Origin: UMGS75 sp964507405
GTDB lineage: Bacteria; Bacillota_I; Bacilli_A; ML615J-28; CAG-313
Length of the DNA: 64,000 nucleotides
Assembly (NCBI GenBank): GCA_964507405.1
Contig: CAZDPJ010000005.1
Location: 1 to 64,000 of the forward strand
Direction of reading: 5' to 3'
Below, piece after piece: positions 31,897 to 40,927 of this stretch. Under the pieces are notes generated by a model that worked only from the letters and a program-made list of their open reading frames with translations, was not told the origin of the DNA and did no database searches. The stretch's first letter is position 1. Every line of letters begins with the position of its first letter. A program made the position numbers and the translations under genes.

Positions 31897-34053
31897 ATGG
31901 AAATATTAGCTCCAGCTGGGAATTTAGAAATATTAAAGATAGCTGTTCAAGCAGGTTGTGATGCTCTTTATGTTAGTGGTAAGAACTTTGGAGCTAGAAA
32001 ATCAGCACCAAATTTTACTAACGAAGAGCTTGAAATAGGGGTTAATTATGCCCATCTACGCGGTAAAAAAGTATATGTTACTGTTAATACCATTGTATAT
32101 GATAAAGAGTTTAGTATGCTACATGAATTTCTTGAATTCTTAGTTAAAATTAAAGTTGACGCGGTAATTGTCCAAGATTTAGGAGTTCTATACTATATAA
32201 GAAAGAACTTTCCAAGTTTAATTATTCATGTTTCTACCCAAATGAATATCCATAATGTAGAAGGAACAAAAAAACTAATTAATCTTGGTGTCAAACGAGT
32301 TATTTTAGCCAGAGAAACACCACTTGAAGAAATTAAAAAAATTACTAAATTAAATATTGAAGTCGAAGTATTTGTTCATGGAGCGTTGTGTTATAGTTAT
32401 TCTGGTCAATGTTTAATGAGTTATATGATTGGTGGAAGAAGTGGCAATCGTGGTGAATGTGCACAACCATGTCGTAAAAAATATCAACTTAAAGAAAATG
32501 ATAGAATAATATGTAATAATACATCACTATTATCAATGAAGGATTTAAATACAATTGAATATTTAAATTTATTAAAAGAAAGTGGTGTAACTTCTTTAAA
32601 AATAGAAGGAAGAATGAAAAGTAAAGAATATGTTTATACTGTCGTTTCCTCTTATTATAATGCTTTAAAAGGAAAGATTTCTTCAAATACTCTTGATAAA
32701 TTGAAAATTGCTTTTAATCGGAAATTTACCAAGGGATTTATGTTTAAAGAAGATAATATGAATCTAACCAATATTCATGGTGTTAATCATCAAGGACTTG
32801 AAATAGGAAATATTCGAATAGTAAAAAACGATAAAATTGGTATTAAAACAGCTGAAGAACTTAGGATTGGTGATGCTATTAGAATAAAGGGAAAAAATGA
32901 AATTGGGTTTTATATTAAAAAAATTAATAAAGATAATAATTTATATTATATTCCTGGAAATTTAAAAGTTAATGTTAATGATATAGTTTATAAAATGATT
33001 GATAGTAATGAATCTAATTTGGCATCTGATTTACTTAATAATGAAAAATATAGTATTGATTTATCAATTAGTCTAAAAGCACATTATAATTCTATTTTAG
33101 AACTTGAAGTGTGTGGAAAAGGAATAAAAGTTTTAATAAAATCTATTTTTTTAGGTGAAATATGTAATAATCCATTAGAAGAAGAAAGAATTAAATTACA
33201 ATTAACAAAAGTAGGTAATAAATTATTTAATATTAGTAATATTAATATAGATTATGATTGTAAAGCTTTTTTTAGAATTAGTGATTTAAATGATATTAGA
33301 AGAAAAGCAATCGATTTATGGCAAAAAAAATATCTTGAAGAATATAAATTAGAACAAAATGATGTGTTTATAGAAACAGAAAATGATTGTGAAAAATCAA
33401 GAAATATTTGTTTTGATTTTGTTGTTCAAAATAAAGAACAAGAAGCTTGGTGTATTGATAATGGTTATAATAATATATTTAAAACCTATGATAATACTTT
33501 TGCTAGACATTTTCATACCGATGATATAAGTAATCGAAAAAATATTATTCACAACATTAGTGATTTAAGTAATGAACAAATTGCATCACCTTCTTTTAAT
33601 ATTGTTAATTCATATGCTTTAAAACTTGTTGATAGTTATAATGTTGATACGATATATCTATCTAATGAATTAAGTAAAAATGAAAGAATTGAACTTGCAA
33701 AAAACATCCATTTTTCAAATCTTGGGGTCTTAATTTATGGACATATGGAAGTAATGACTTCAAAACATTGTTTTATCAATAAAATTAAGAATATGAAAAG
33801 TATAAATTGTATGCTTTGTAAACATAATAATTATAGTATTATTGATGAATATGGAAATCAAATGTATGTAAGTGGAAGATGTAATATGGACGGACCTGAA
33901 ATTAGTATTTATGGATATAGACTTGTTAATGAATTAAGTAATATTAAAGAATATATTAATAGTAGTATTACACATTTTATGATTATGCTTACGAATGAGA
34001 CTATTGATGATCTAAATCATCTTAATCAAATTATAAGTAAATATAAAGGGTAA
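31897..34053 (+). CDS. U32 family protein, probable RNA C5-hydroxylase (TrhP/RlhA type)
   Basis: The protein begins with MEILAPAGNLEILKIAVQAG, the U32 hallmark. It carries the signature CYSYSGQCLMSYMIGGRSGN with the following GECAQPCRKKY, whose cysteines bind an iron-sulfur cluster in relatives that hydroxylate C5 of tRNA or rRNA pyrimidines. Older names call these peptidases, but hydroxylation is better supported for TrhP and RlhA. At 718 residues it includes the extra DUF3656-like C-terminal half (from about 380), with further cysteines in CMLCKHNN. The next gene, a MATE transporter, starts five bases later. Confidence 0.82.
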   Translation: MEILAPAGNLEILKIAVQAGCDALYVSGKNFGARKSAPNFTNEELEIGVNYAHLRGKKVYVTVNTIVYDKEFSMLHEFLEFLVKIKVDAVIVQDLGVLYYIRKNFPSLIIHVSTQMNIHNVEGTKKLINLGVKRVILARETPLEEIKKITKLNIEVEVFVHGALCYSYSGQCLMSYMIGGRSGNRGECAQPCRKKYQLKENDRIICNNTSLLSMKDLNTIEYLNLLKESGVTSLKIEGRMKSKEYVYTVVSSYYNALKGKISSNTLDKLKIAFNRKFTKGFMFKEDNMNLTNIHGVNHQGLEIGNIRIVKNDKIGIKTAEELRIGDAIRIKGKNEIGFYIKKINKDNNLYYIPGNLKVNVNDIVYKMIDSNESNLASDLLNNEKYSIDLSISLKAHYNSILELEVCGKGIKVLIKSIFLGEICNNPLEEERIKLQLTKVGNKLFNISNINIDYDCKAFFRISDLNDIRRKAIDLWQKKYLEEYKLEQNDVFIETENDCEKSRNICFDFVVQNKEQEAWCIDNGYNNIFKTYDNTFARHFHTDDISNRKNIIHNISDLSNEQIASPSFNIVNSYALKLVDSYNVDTIYLSNELSKNERIELAKNIHFSNLGVLIYGHMEVMTSKHCFINKIKNMKSINCMLCKHNNYSIIDEYGNQMYVSGRCNMDGPEISIYGYRLVNELSNIKEYINSSITHFMIMLTNETIDDLNHLNQIISKYKG

Positions 34054-34058
34054 TATAA

Positions 34059-35426
34059 ATGAATAAAAGTAGAAAAAGTTATTTGATTTTAGAAAGTCCA
34101 AATTATTTAAAAATTATAATTAGTTTATCTATTCCATCGATAATTAATTATTTTCTAAAATCATTTTTTGAAATATTAGATATTCGTATCATAAATAAAC
34201 TAAGTATTAGTTTATTTGATAAGAATAATTTAATATCTTGTATAACTTTTTCTTCTTTTATTTTTATTTTATTTTGTTCAATAATTGAAGTTTTGTCAAT
34301 TGTTTTTGTTTATTTACTAAGTCATGCTATTGGATCTAATGATGAAAAAAGAAAAGAAAATATTATTTCTATTTTCTTAATTCTTAGTATTATTGGTGGA
34401 TTAATTATATTTATTTTATTGTTTCTACTTACGCCTTTTATTGTTAAGATTAATAATAATGAAATAGTTTCTACTTTATGTTTAAAGTATCTTAGAATAA
34501 AGTCATTTGAGATTATTCCTCTTTTTATTATAAATTATTATTATTCGCTTCGAATTGCTAATGGAGATACGTTAACACCTGTTTTATTAAATATTATTAT
34601 ATTTATACTTAACTATACTATATTTTATTTTTTCAATATTAATGATAATTTATTAAGAATTGCTTTATCTAATGTAATTTCTAGTGTTATTGGAATGATT
34701 ACTTGTTTAATTTATTTATATTTTAAAAAGGTATTTAAGCTCTCCTTAAAAAATGACCGATTAATGTGTACAGAAATTATAAAAAAAGCATATCCTCTAT
34801 TAATTAGTAAGTTACTTACTAATTTTGGCTTCCTTGTAATTAATAATATTATTTTATCTAGTTCTGATGTATTAGCTAGTAGTATTTTTATATGTAATCG
34901 CATAAATAATTTTCTAATGGTTCCAATTAATGCTTTTACCAGTATTTTAGTTACTTTAATTGCGCATAATGTAGGTCAAAATAATATAAAGAGAATTAAT
35001 AATTTTATAAATTATATAGTTAAAATGATTATGGTTTTAAGCATTTGTGATATAATATTGTTTGTATCTTTTCGAAAATTATTAATTTCTACACTAATTA
35101 GTAATGAACAAATTATCGATGTTGCTTCAAATTATCTAATTTATGTGTTATTGTCACTTCCTTTGTCTTGCTTATTTCAAGGATTAATTAGTATATTTGA
35201 AGGATATGGTTGTACTTTAATCAGTATGGTGTTATCGGTTTTTAGGCTATGGGGTGTAAGAATACCACTAAGTTTAATTATTAACAAAACAACAAATTTA
35301 AATTTGATAAATATGGGTAGTAGTTTATTAATTAGTAATTTACTTGTTGTAATTATGGGAGTAATATTTTATTATATAAAGAAAGAAGGATTTATTTATG
35401 GAAGAAATCATCAAAAAATATCGTAA
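34059..35426 (+). CDS. MATE-family efflux transporter
   Basis: A 455-residue membrane protein with about 12 helices and the MATE layout: a first half starting LSIPSIINYFLKSFFEILD and a second half starting near AYPLLISKLLTNFGF. These proteins export organic cations or drugs using Na+ or H+. Substrate cannot be predicted. It lies just behind the U32 gene and overlaps trmL by 29 bases, so the three are one transcript. Confidence 0.82.
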   Translation: MNKSRKSYLILESPNYLKIIISLSIPSIINYFLKSFFEILDIRIINKLSISLFDKNNLISCITFSSFIFILFCSIIEVLSIVFVYLLSHAIGSNDEKRKENIISIFLILSIIGGLIIFILLFLLTPFIVKINNNEIVSTLCLKYLRIKSFEIIPLFIINYYYSLRIANGDTLTPVLLNIIIFILNYTIFYFFNINDNLLRIALSNVISSVIGMITCLIYLYFKKVFKLSLKNDRLMCTEIIKKAYPLLISKLLTNFGFLVINNIILSSSDVLASSIFICNRINNFLMVPINAFTSILVTLIAHNVGQNNIKRINNFINYIVKMIMVLSICDIILFVSFRKLLISTLISNEQIIDVASNYLIYVLLSLPLSCLFQGLISIFEGYGCTLISMVLSVFRLWGVRIPLSLIINKTTNLNLINMGSSLLISNLLVVIMGVIFYYIKKEGFIYGRNHQKIS

Positions 35427-35934
35427 TCATATTGTACTTTATGAACCAGAGATTCCTCAAAATACAGGCAATATTATGAGAACATGTGCTGGTACTGATA
35501 CATTATTGCATTTAATTAAACCATTAGGCTTTAAAATTGATGATAAACATATGATTAGAGCTGCTGTTAATTATATGCCTAATGTTCATTTTATGGTATA
35601 TGAAAATTGGGAAGATTTTTTATCAAAAAATAGTGGCAAGATGTATTACTTTACTAGATACGGAATGAAAACACCTCATGAATTAAAACTTGATGATAAA
35701 AATGAAAGATATTATTTTATTATCGGTAAGGAATCAACAGGAATTCCTAAAGAGATTTTAAGAGAACATCTTGATGATTGCATTCGTTTACCAATTAATG
35801 ATAAAATTCGTTCATTAAATATAAGTAATGTTGCTGCTGTGGCTATTTTTGAAGCATTACGTCAACAAGATTATAATGATCTATCAAGATTCGAACCAGA
35901 AACATTAAAAGGCAAAGATTGGTTATTAAAATAA
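35398..35934 (+). CDS. trmL: tRNA (cytidine/uridine-34 2'-O)-methyltransferase
   Basis: TrmL methylates the 2'-OH of the wobble base of certain leucine tRNAs. The SPOUT fold is clear: LYEPEIPQNTGNIMRTCAGT at the start, IIGKESTGIPKEIL in the middle, and the knotted SAM-binding end LPINDKIRSLNISNVAAVAIFE. At 178 residues it lacks additional domains, as expected for TrmL. It starts inside the end of the MATE gene. Confidence 0.92.
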   Translation: MEEIIKKYRNHIVLYEPEIPQNTGNIMRTCAGTDTLLHLIKPLGFKIDDKHMIRAAVNYMPNVHFMVYENWEDFLSKNSGKMYYFTRYGMKTPHELKLDDKNERYYFIIGKESTGIPKEILREHLDDCIRLPINDKIRSLNISNVAAVAIFEALRQQDYNDLSRFEPETLKGKDWLLK

Positions 35935-35982
35935 TTATAAAAGTTTGTTATTTACCAACAATAATATTGTGAGGTGAATAAA

Positions 35983-36141
35983 TTGTATAAACAAACAAAA
36001 AAGAAAATTGTTAAGAAGAATTTATCAGAAAAACCAGTTGAACTAAAGTTTCCAAATGACTCTATTGTTTGTAAAAATGTAGTTGAAAGTGATTATTTTT
36101 ACAGAGATTTAGAAATGTTTAGACCTGATTTAGATGAATAA
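35983..36141 (+). CDS. Small protein with TTG start, unknown
   Basis: A 52-codon frame begins at TTG 35983, eight bases after a good GAGGTGA ribosome-binding site, and ends before a strong terminator. The product is basic at the front (MYKQTKKKIVKKNLSEKP) and acidic at the end (MFRPDLDE). There is no other gene in this 300-base gap, and the site-plus-terminator context supports it as real. I recognise no family. Confidence 0.55.
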   Translation: MYKQTKKKIVKKNLSEKPVELKFPNDSIVCKNVVESDYFYRDLEMFRPDLDE

Positions 36142-36149
36142 GTTTAATG

Positions 36150-36187
36150 CACATTTTATAGAATATCTATAAGATGTGTTTTTTTTA
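36150..36187 (+). terminator. Rho-independent terminator
   Basis: A 12-base-pair stem (36150-36161 with 36167-36178, one G-T pair) is followed by nine Ts. Confidence 0.85.
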
Positions 36188-36238
36188 TCACAAAAAATAA
36201 ATTTAGGCATATACATAAAATATAGATAGGGTGGTAAA

Positions 36239-37309
36239 ATGATGGAAATTGTTAATAATTTTAATATTGTGGGTCAAATTAACAAAATAGAACCAATTAA
36301 AAATGGACTTGTTAATAAAACATATTTAGTAGAAACAAGTAAATGTAAATACATATTACAAAGAATTAATAATTATGTATTTAAAAATCCTATTTTAGTA
36401 ATGAATAATATTGAATTAATAACAAATAAATTAAAGTTAAATAATGTTGAAACTTTAAATATTATAAAAACATTAGATAATAATAATATTTATATTGATA
36501 ATTTAAATGAATCGTATTATCGGATGTATGATTATCTAAATACTATGGAACAAGTTTCTAATAATGATTATCATTCTTGTCTTGGGGTTGGAAAAACGAT
36601 CGGTGAATTTCAAAAAATACTTAGTAATACTGATATTAAACTTTTAAAAGTAACGATTGATGATTTTCATAATACACCTAAAAGACTAAATAAACTAATT
36701 AATTTGTTTAATAGTGTCAATGATTCAAATATTAGAAAACAAAAATCAACTTGGATATATGATTATATAATTAAAAATAAAGATAAAGTAAATATTATTC
36801 AAGAAAAAATAAATAATGGATTAATTCCTATTAGAATTGCCCATAATGATACAAAATTAAATAATGTAATGTTCGATAAAATTACAAAAAAAGCTGTTGC
36901 TTTAATTGATTTAGATACAGTCATGCCGGGAAGTGTATTATTTGATTATGGTGATGCGATAAGAACTTGTGCATCAAATTCAGTAGAAGATGATTTAGAT
37001 ATTTCATTAATTAATTTTAATGATAAACTATTTGCAAGTTTTACTGTTGGATATTTAAGTAAAATGTATAATGTTTTAACGAAGGAAGAAATTAATTTAT
37101 TAGTTAATTCTGTTGAGACTATTACTTTAGAATGTGCAATTAGATTTTTAACCGATTATTTAGAAAATGATGTATATTTTAAAATTGATTACCCTGAACA
37201 TAACTTAGTAAGAGCAATAAATCAAATAATTTTATTTAATAGTTGTTTGTTTAATGAGAAACGGTGGCAAGTACTTATTAATGATATCTTAAATAGGCTA
37301 TACTTTTGA
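36239..37309 (+). CDS. Sugar kinase-like phosphotransferase, NahK-like
   Basis: The aminoglycoside-phosphotransferase fold is clear: YILQRINNYVFKNP (about 39-52), the catalytic loop AHNDTKLNNVMFD (about 201-213) and the metal-binding LIDLDTVMPG (about 220-229), followed by FDYGDAIR. The combination QRIN...FKNP and HNDTKLNN is typical of NahK, the N-acetylhexosamine 1-kinase that phosphorylates GlcNAc or GalNAc at C1. Two ATGs lie in tandem at 36239 and 36242, with AGGGTGG upstream. The next gene is an esterase-like lipoprotein, which would fit sugar use. Confidence 0.78.
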   Translation: MMEIVNNFNIVGQINKIEPIKNGLVNKTYLVETSKCKYILQRINNYVFKNPILVMNNIELITNKLKLNNVETLNIIKTLDNNNIYIDNLNESYYRMYDYLNTMEQVSNNDYHSCLGVGKTIGEFQKILSNTDIKLLKVTIDDFHNTPKRLNKLINLFNSVNDSNIRKQKSTWIYDYIIKNKDKVNIIQEKINNGLIPIRIAHNDTKLNNVMFDKITKKAVALIDLDTVMPGSVLFDYGDAIRTCASNSVEDDLDISLINFNDKLFASFTVGYLSKMYNVLTKEEINLLVNSVETITLECAIRFLTDYLENDVYFKIDYPEHNLVRAINQIILFNSCLFNEKRWQVLINDILNRLYF

Positions 37310-37327
37310 TAAAAAGAATTGTACTGG

Positions 37328-37356
37328 TTGCAAAAAAAATTAAAATATGGTAAAAT
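37328..37356 (+). promoter_or_regulatory. SigA-type promoter of the esterase-like lipoprotein gene
   Basis: TTGCAA (37328-37333) and TAAAAT (37351-37356, preceded by TGG) are 17 bases apart. Confidence 0.65.
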
Positions 37357-37380
37357 AAACATAAATATTAGAGGTGACTT

Positions 37381-38865
37381 ATGAGAAAGTTTATTTATAT
37401 ATTTATGTTTTTTACTTGTTTATTTTTAATATCATGTGAACAACATAAAGAACCACTTGGAACTAAACCTACTAAACCATTTACAATTAATGAATATCTT
37501 GGTGATAATGCTGTATATAAAAGTAGTAGTACGCTTAATTTAAATGGTATTTCTGAAGATGGCGTTATTATAAAAGTTGAATTAATTAATCAAAATGATA
37601 AAGTAATTGATTCATATAAAACAGTGGTAAATGAAAAAACACTAAAATGGAACATTAATTTGTCAACGCCTAAAGCATCAAGTGAGTCATATTCTATTAA
37701 AGTAACAGATTCATATAATGTTTATAGTTATGAATATAAAAACATTAGATTTGGACAACTTTGGCTTGTTGCAGGTGATATGTTTGATAATAAGGTAGTA
37801 AATAATATTTCTAAAAATGATGATTTTGAAATTAATGATATTTCCTTTTTTAATCTTTCTTCTAATTCAGGATGGCTTTTAAATAATGAAAAGGAAAGCA
37901 TTAATGATGAATATATTATTAATTTATGTAAAAAATTATATACTAATATCGATGTACCAATTGGGATTATTTTAGGAAATGAAGAACATTCAAATTTAGA
38001 AGAATGGTTGCCTCTTGATTCGATTGATAATGTAGAAAATATCTTAGATTATGTTAAAAAAATAAATAAATATTCAAAAAATCCATCTAATAAAGGTGAT
38101 GCTGGTTATTTATTTGAAACTAAATATAAAAAGTTAGAAGGAATTCAAATTTCTGGAATTACTTGGAATCATGGCAGTAAAAATTTAGATTTGTTTAATA
38201 GTCAACAATACTCAACGACATATTTTCAAATGTTAACTAGTTTATTTGAATGTTGGCACACTTTATTTAATTGTGATAAAATTGGTGTTTTCCAACTTGC
38301 ATCATACAATGTTAATAATTGTCATACTTTAAGATATATTCAAAATATTGCTATTAATTATTATACTTATGTTAAAATTATTCCAACTGTTGATTTATTT
38401 AGTACTTTTAATAATGAAAACAGTGATATTGAGTTTGATAAACTTGCGAAAAGAGCTATTGATATTTTAAATAATAAAATAAAAGTATCAAGTTATGCTA
38501 ACTTAGTACTTGATATAAATAAAGATAATATTGTTGATAAAATTAAAATAGAGTTTAATAATACTGATAATCTTATTTTACAAGATGAAGATATTATTAA
38601 TTATTTAGTAGTTAAATATAAAGAAGATGGAATTCATGAAAAAGAAATTGATGTTAAAACAAAAATTGAAAATAATAATTTAATTTTTGATTTGTCATAT
38701 GAAGAAATAACAACTAATGAATCATTAGAAGAAGTTGTTGAAATTAAATATTATAATAAAGATTATATTACGATATATTTCGCGACGGAAAATGATATCT
38801 CGCTTATCAATATTTTTAATGATGATATGATTCCATTATTACCATTTATAATAGTTATAGAATAG
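37381..38865 (+). CDS. Lipoprotein related to sialate O-acetylesterases, catalytic residues missing
   Basis: The signal peptide ends in a lipobox ISC (about residue 19). The body follows sialate O-acetylesterases. RFGQLWLVAGDMFDN stands where the family has FGxVWLxSGQSNM, PIGIILGNEEHSNLEEWL matches PVGxI...GTxIEAW, and ISGITWNHGSKN matches IxGxxWYQGESN. The nucleophile Ser of GQSNM is absent (GDMFDN here), and the DIHP histidine region reads DIEFDK. It is therefore probably a binding protein or a pseudoenzyme. It has its own promoter and lies upstream of nusB. Confidence 0.6.
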   Translation: MRKFIYIFMFFTCLFLISCEQHKEPLGTKPTKPFTINEYLGDNAVYKSSSTLNLNGISEDGVIIKVELINQNDKVIDSYKTVVNEKTLKWNINLSTPKASSESYSIKVTDSYNVYSYEYKNIRFGQLWLVAGDMFDNKVVNNISKNDDFEINDISFFNLSSNSGWLLNNEKESINDEYIINLCKKLYTNIDVPIGIILGNEEHSNLEEWLPLDSIDNVENILDYVKKINKYSKNPSNKGDAGYLFETKYKKLEGIQISGITWNHGSKNLDLFNSQQYSTTYFQMLTSLFECWHTLFNCDKIGVFQLASYNVNNCHTLRYIQNIAINYYTYVKIIPTVDLFSTFNNENSDIEFDKLAKRAIDILNNKIKVSSYANLVLDINKDNIVDKIKIEFNNTDNLILQDEDIINYLVVKYKEDGIHEKEIDVKTKIENNNLIFDLSYEEITTNESLEEVVEIKYYNKDYITIYFATENDISLINIFNDDMIPLLPFIIVIE

Positions 38866-38875
38866 GGGTTTATAT

Positions 38876-39322
38876 ATGAAAAGACATAATGCAAGAATTT
38901 TAGCTGTAATGGTACTATATAATATAGATATGAATAAGTATACAGCCGAAGAGATTAATACTGATTTAATCGAATCTACAAAACAAGATGTATTTAATAT
39001 TATTCTTGATGAAGATTATAAAGTTGATGTGGATTATGAATATTTAGACAAGTTATTAAATAGTATAACTTCTAATTACCAAATAGTTTATGATCTTATT
39101 AGTGAAAATTTAACTAATTGGACAATTGATCGTCTTTCTTATGTGGATAGAGCTATTCTTATTTGTGCCACTAGTGAAATGATGTTAAATCTTGTTCCCA
39201 AAGAAGTTGTTATCAATGAATATTTAGAAATTACTAGGGAATATGCAATGGTTGTTGATGAAAAACAAGTTAAGTTTAATAATCGTATTTTAGATATCAT
39301 TGCGACGAAAGTATATGAATAA
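38876..39322 (+). CDS. nusB: Transcription antitermination factor NusB
   Basis: NusB binds boxA RNA with S10 and keeps RNA polymerase going through rRNA operons. The opening ARILAVMVLYNIDMNK and the C-terminal motifs LSYVDRAILICATSEM and VVINEYLEITREYA are characteristic. The length of 148 residues is normal. It starts the nusB-xseA-xseB-dxs-recN-spoIVB-spo0A block known from Bacillus, here without folD. Its stop overlaps the xseA start by eight bases. Confidence 0.93.
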   Translation: MKRHNARILAVMVLYNIDMNKYTAEEINTDLIESTKQDVFNIILDEDYKVDVDYEYLDKLLNSITSNYQIVYDLISENLTNWTIDRLSYVDRAILICATSEMMLNLVPKEVVINEYLEITREYAMVVDEKQVKFNNRILDIIATKVYE

Positions 39323-40667
39323 AGAAATTAAATATATTAGTGTTACCGCTCTTAATCGATATATTTCTTATAAATTTGAAATGGATATGAATTTAAAAGA
39401 AGTATATCTTAAGGGAGAAATTTCTAATTTTAAATATTCAGGAAGACATTGCTATTTTTCTTTGAAAGATCAAACTTCGGAGATTAGTGCAATGTTCTTT
39501 TATCCCGATAATTTATCACTTAAGTTTGTGCCCAAAGATGGAATGAGTGTACAAGTTGTTGGTCAAATTCAGGTTTATCAAAAAAAGGGTACTTATGCTA
39601 TTATTGTAAAAAAAATAGAACAAGAAGGAATTGGTATTTTATATCAACAATATTTAGATTTAAAAGATAAACTTGCGGGAGAAGGTTTATTTGATGAGTC
39701 TAGAAAACTAAGAATTCCTGAATATCCAGAACATGTTGCGGTGATAACAGCATCGACAGGAGAAGCAATTCATGATATTATTTCAACATTTAATCGTCGT
39801 TTAGCACTTCCTGAAATTAGACTTTATCCTGCCTTAGTTCAAGGAGTAGATGCACCAAAAGATTTAATTCGTGCTTTAAATGAAGTATATAAAGATAATT
39901 GGGCCGATGTTATTATAATTGGCCGCGGTGGTGGTAGCTTTGAAGATTTATCTTGCTTTAATGATGAATCTTTAGCAAGACTTTTAGCAGAATCTAAAAT
40001 TCCAACGGTTTCAGCTGTCGGGCATGAGGGCGATTATACAATATGTGATTTCGTTGCTTCGTTTAGAGCTCCAACTCCAACAGGTGCCGCAATGCGTTTA
40101 TCAAAAGATAAAATGGAAGTCTTGAATTTAGTATATGATAAGATGGCAAGAATTTCCTCCGCTACTAAACATAAATTAATAACTTCTTATAATCAGTATG
40201 ATAGTTTATTGAATTCGTATCCAATAAAAAGATTTGATGAATTAGTTGATAAAATAGCTACTAAGTATTATATTTTAGATGAAAAGATTAATTTATTTAG
40301 TCCTACTCGGCTTTTATCTAATTGGCAAGATTCAATTATTAATTTAGATAATAGATTACAATTTTGTTTTAATAACCAATTATTAATAAAAGAAAAGACT
40401 TTTGATATTTATTCTAATAAGTTGACTCCTAGTTTATTGCTTAAAAATATAAATAATTTGGAAAATACTTTAGATAAATTAATTGATAAAAGTACTTTAT
40501 TAAATCCTTTTAATGTAATGAAAAAAGGATATTCAATTATTGAACAAAACGGAGCGATAAAAAAATCAATTAAAGACTTAAATGATAGTGAATCTTTAGT
40601 TGTTAAAATGCATGATGGTAAAGTATTAACAAATATTATTAAAATAATAGATGAGAAAGGAAACTAA
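39315..40667 (+). CDS. xseA: Exodeoxyribonuclease VII large subunit
   Basis: With XseB it degrades single-stranded DNA. The N-terminal OB-fold (LKEVYLKGEISNFKYSGRHCYFSLKD), the catalytic-domain signatures VAVITASTGEAIHDI and IIGRGGGSFEDL, SAVGHEGDYTICDFVA and APTPTGAA are all intact. A coiled region follows. ATG 39315 overlaps nusB by eight bases; a TTG at 39300 in the same frame lacks support. The small subunit follows after three bases. Confidence 0.94.
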   Translation: MNKEIKYISVTALNRYISYKFEMDMNLKEVYLKGEISNFKYSGRHCYFSLKDQTSEISAMFFYPDNLSLKFVPKDGMSVQVVGQIQVYQKKGTYAIIVKKIEQEGIGILYQQYLDLKDKLAGEGLFDESRKLRIPEYPEHVAVITASTGEAIHDIISTFNRRLALPEIRLYPALVQGVDAPKDLIRALNEVYKDNWADVIIIGRGGGSFEDLSCFNDESLARLLAESKIPTVSAVGHEGDYTICDFVASFRAPTPTGAAMRLSKDKMEVLNLVYDKMARISSATKHKLITSYNQYDSLLNSYPIKRFDELVDKIATKYYILDEKINLFSPTRLLSNWQDSIINLDNRLQFCFNNQLLIKEKTFDIYSNKLTPSLLLKNINNLENTLDKLIDKSTLLNPFNVMKKGYSIIEQNGAIKKSIKDLNDSESLVVKMHDGKVLTNIIKIIDEKGN

Positions 40668-40670
40668 AAA

Positions 40671-40874
40671 ATGGAAAATAAAACATTTGAACAGTTATTA
40701 AAAGAATTACAAGATGTAGTTAATAGCCTTGAAAGTGGTAAACTTTCTTTAGAAGAATCAGTAGAAGCATATAAAAAAGGAATGACTTTAAGTCTTGAAT
40801 GTAAAAAAAGATTAGAAGAGGCTAAAAGTGTTGTTGTAAATAAATCAGTGGATGGGAATTTAGAAAAATTCTAA
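40671..40874 (+). CDS. xseB: Exodeoxyribonuclease VII small subunit
   Basis: A 67-residue helical protein with the family core FEQLLKELQDVVNSLESGKL and SLEESVEAYKKGM. It forms the regulatory bundle on XseA. It lies three bases after xseA, with AGAAAGGA as ribosome-binding site. Confidence 0.92.
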   Translation: MENKTFEQLLKELQDVVNSLESGKLSLEESVEAYKKGMTLSLECKKRLEEAKSVVVNKSVDGNLEKF

Positions 40875-40927
40875 GAAAAATAATATATTTTATTTTTTCA
40901 TCCGTATAATTATAATAGAGGTGCCTT

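Noticed and set aside
31897..34053. Naming the U32 protein a collagenase-like peptidase
   Set aside because: Better-studied relatives with the same cysteines are RNA hydroxylases; peptidase activity is not supported by sequence.
39300..39314. TTG 39300 as the start of xseA
   Set aside because: ATG 39315 gives the normal XseA N-terminus and a typical eight-base overlap with nusB.
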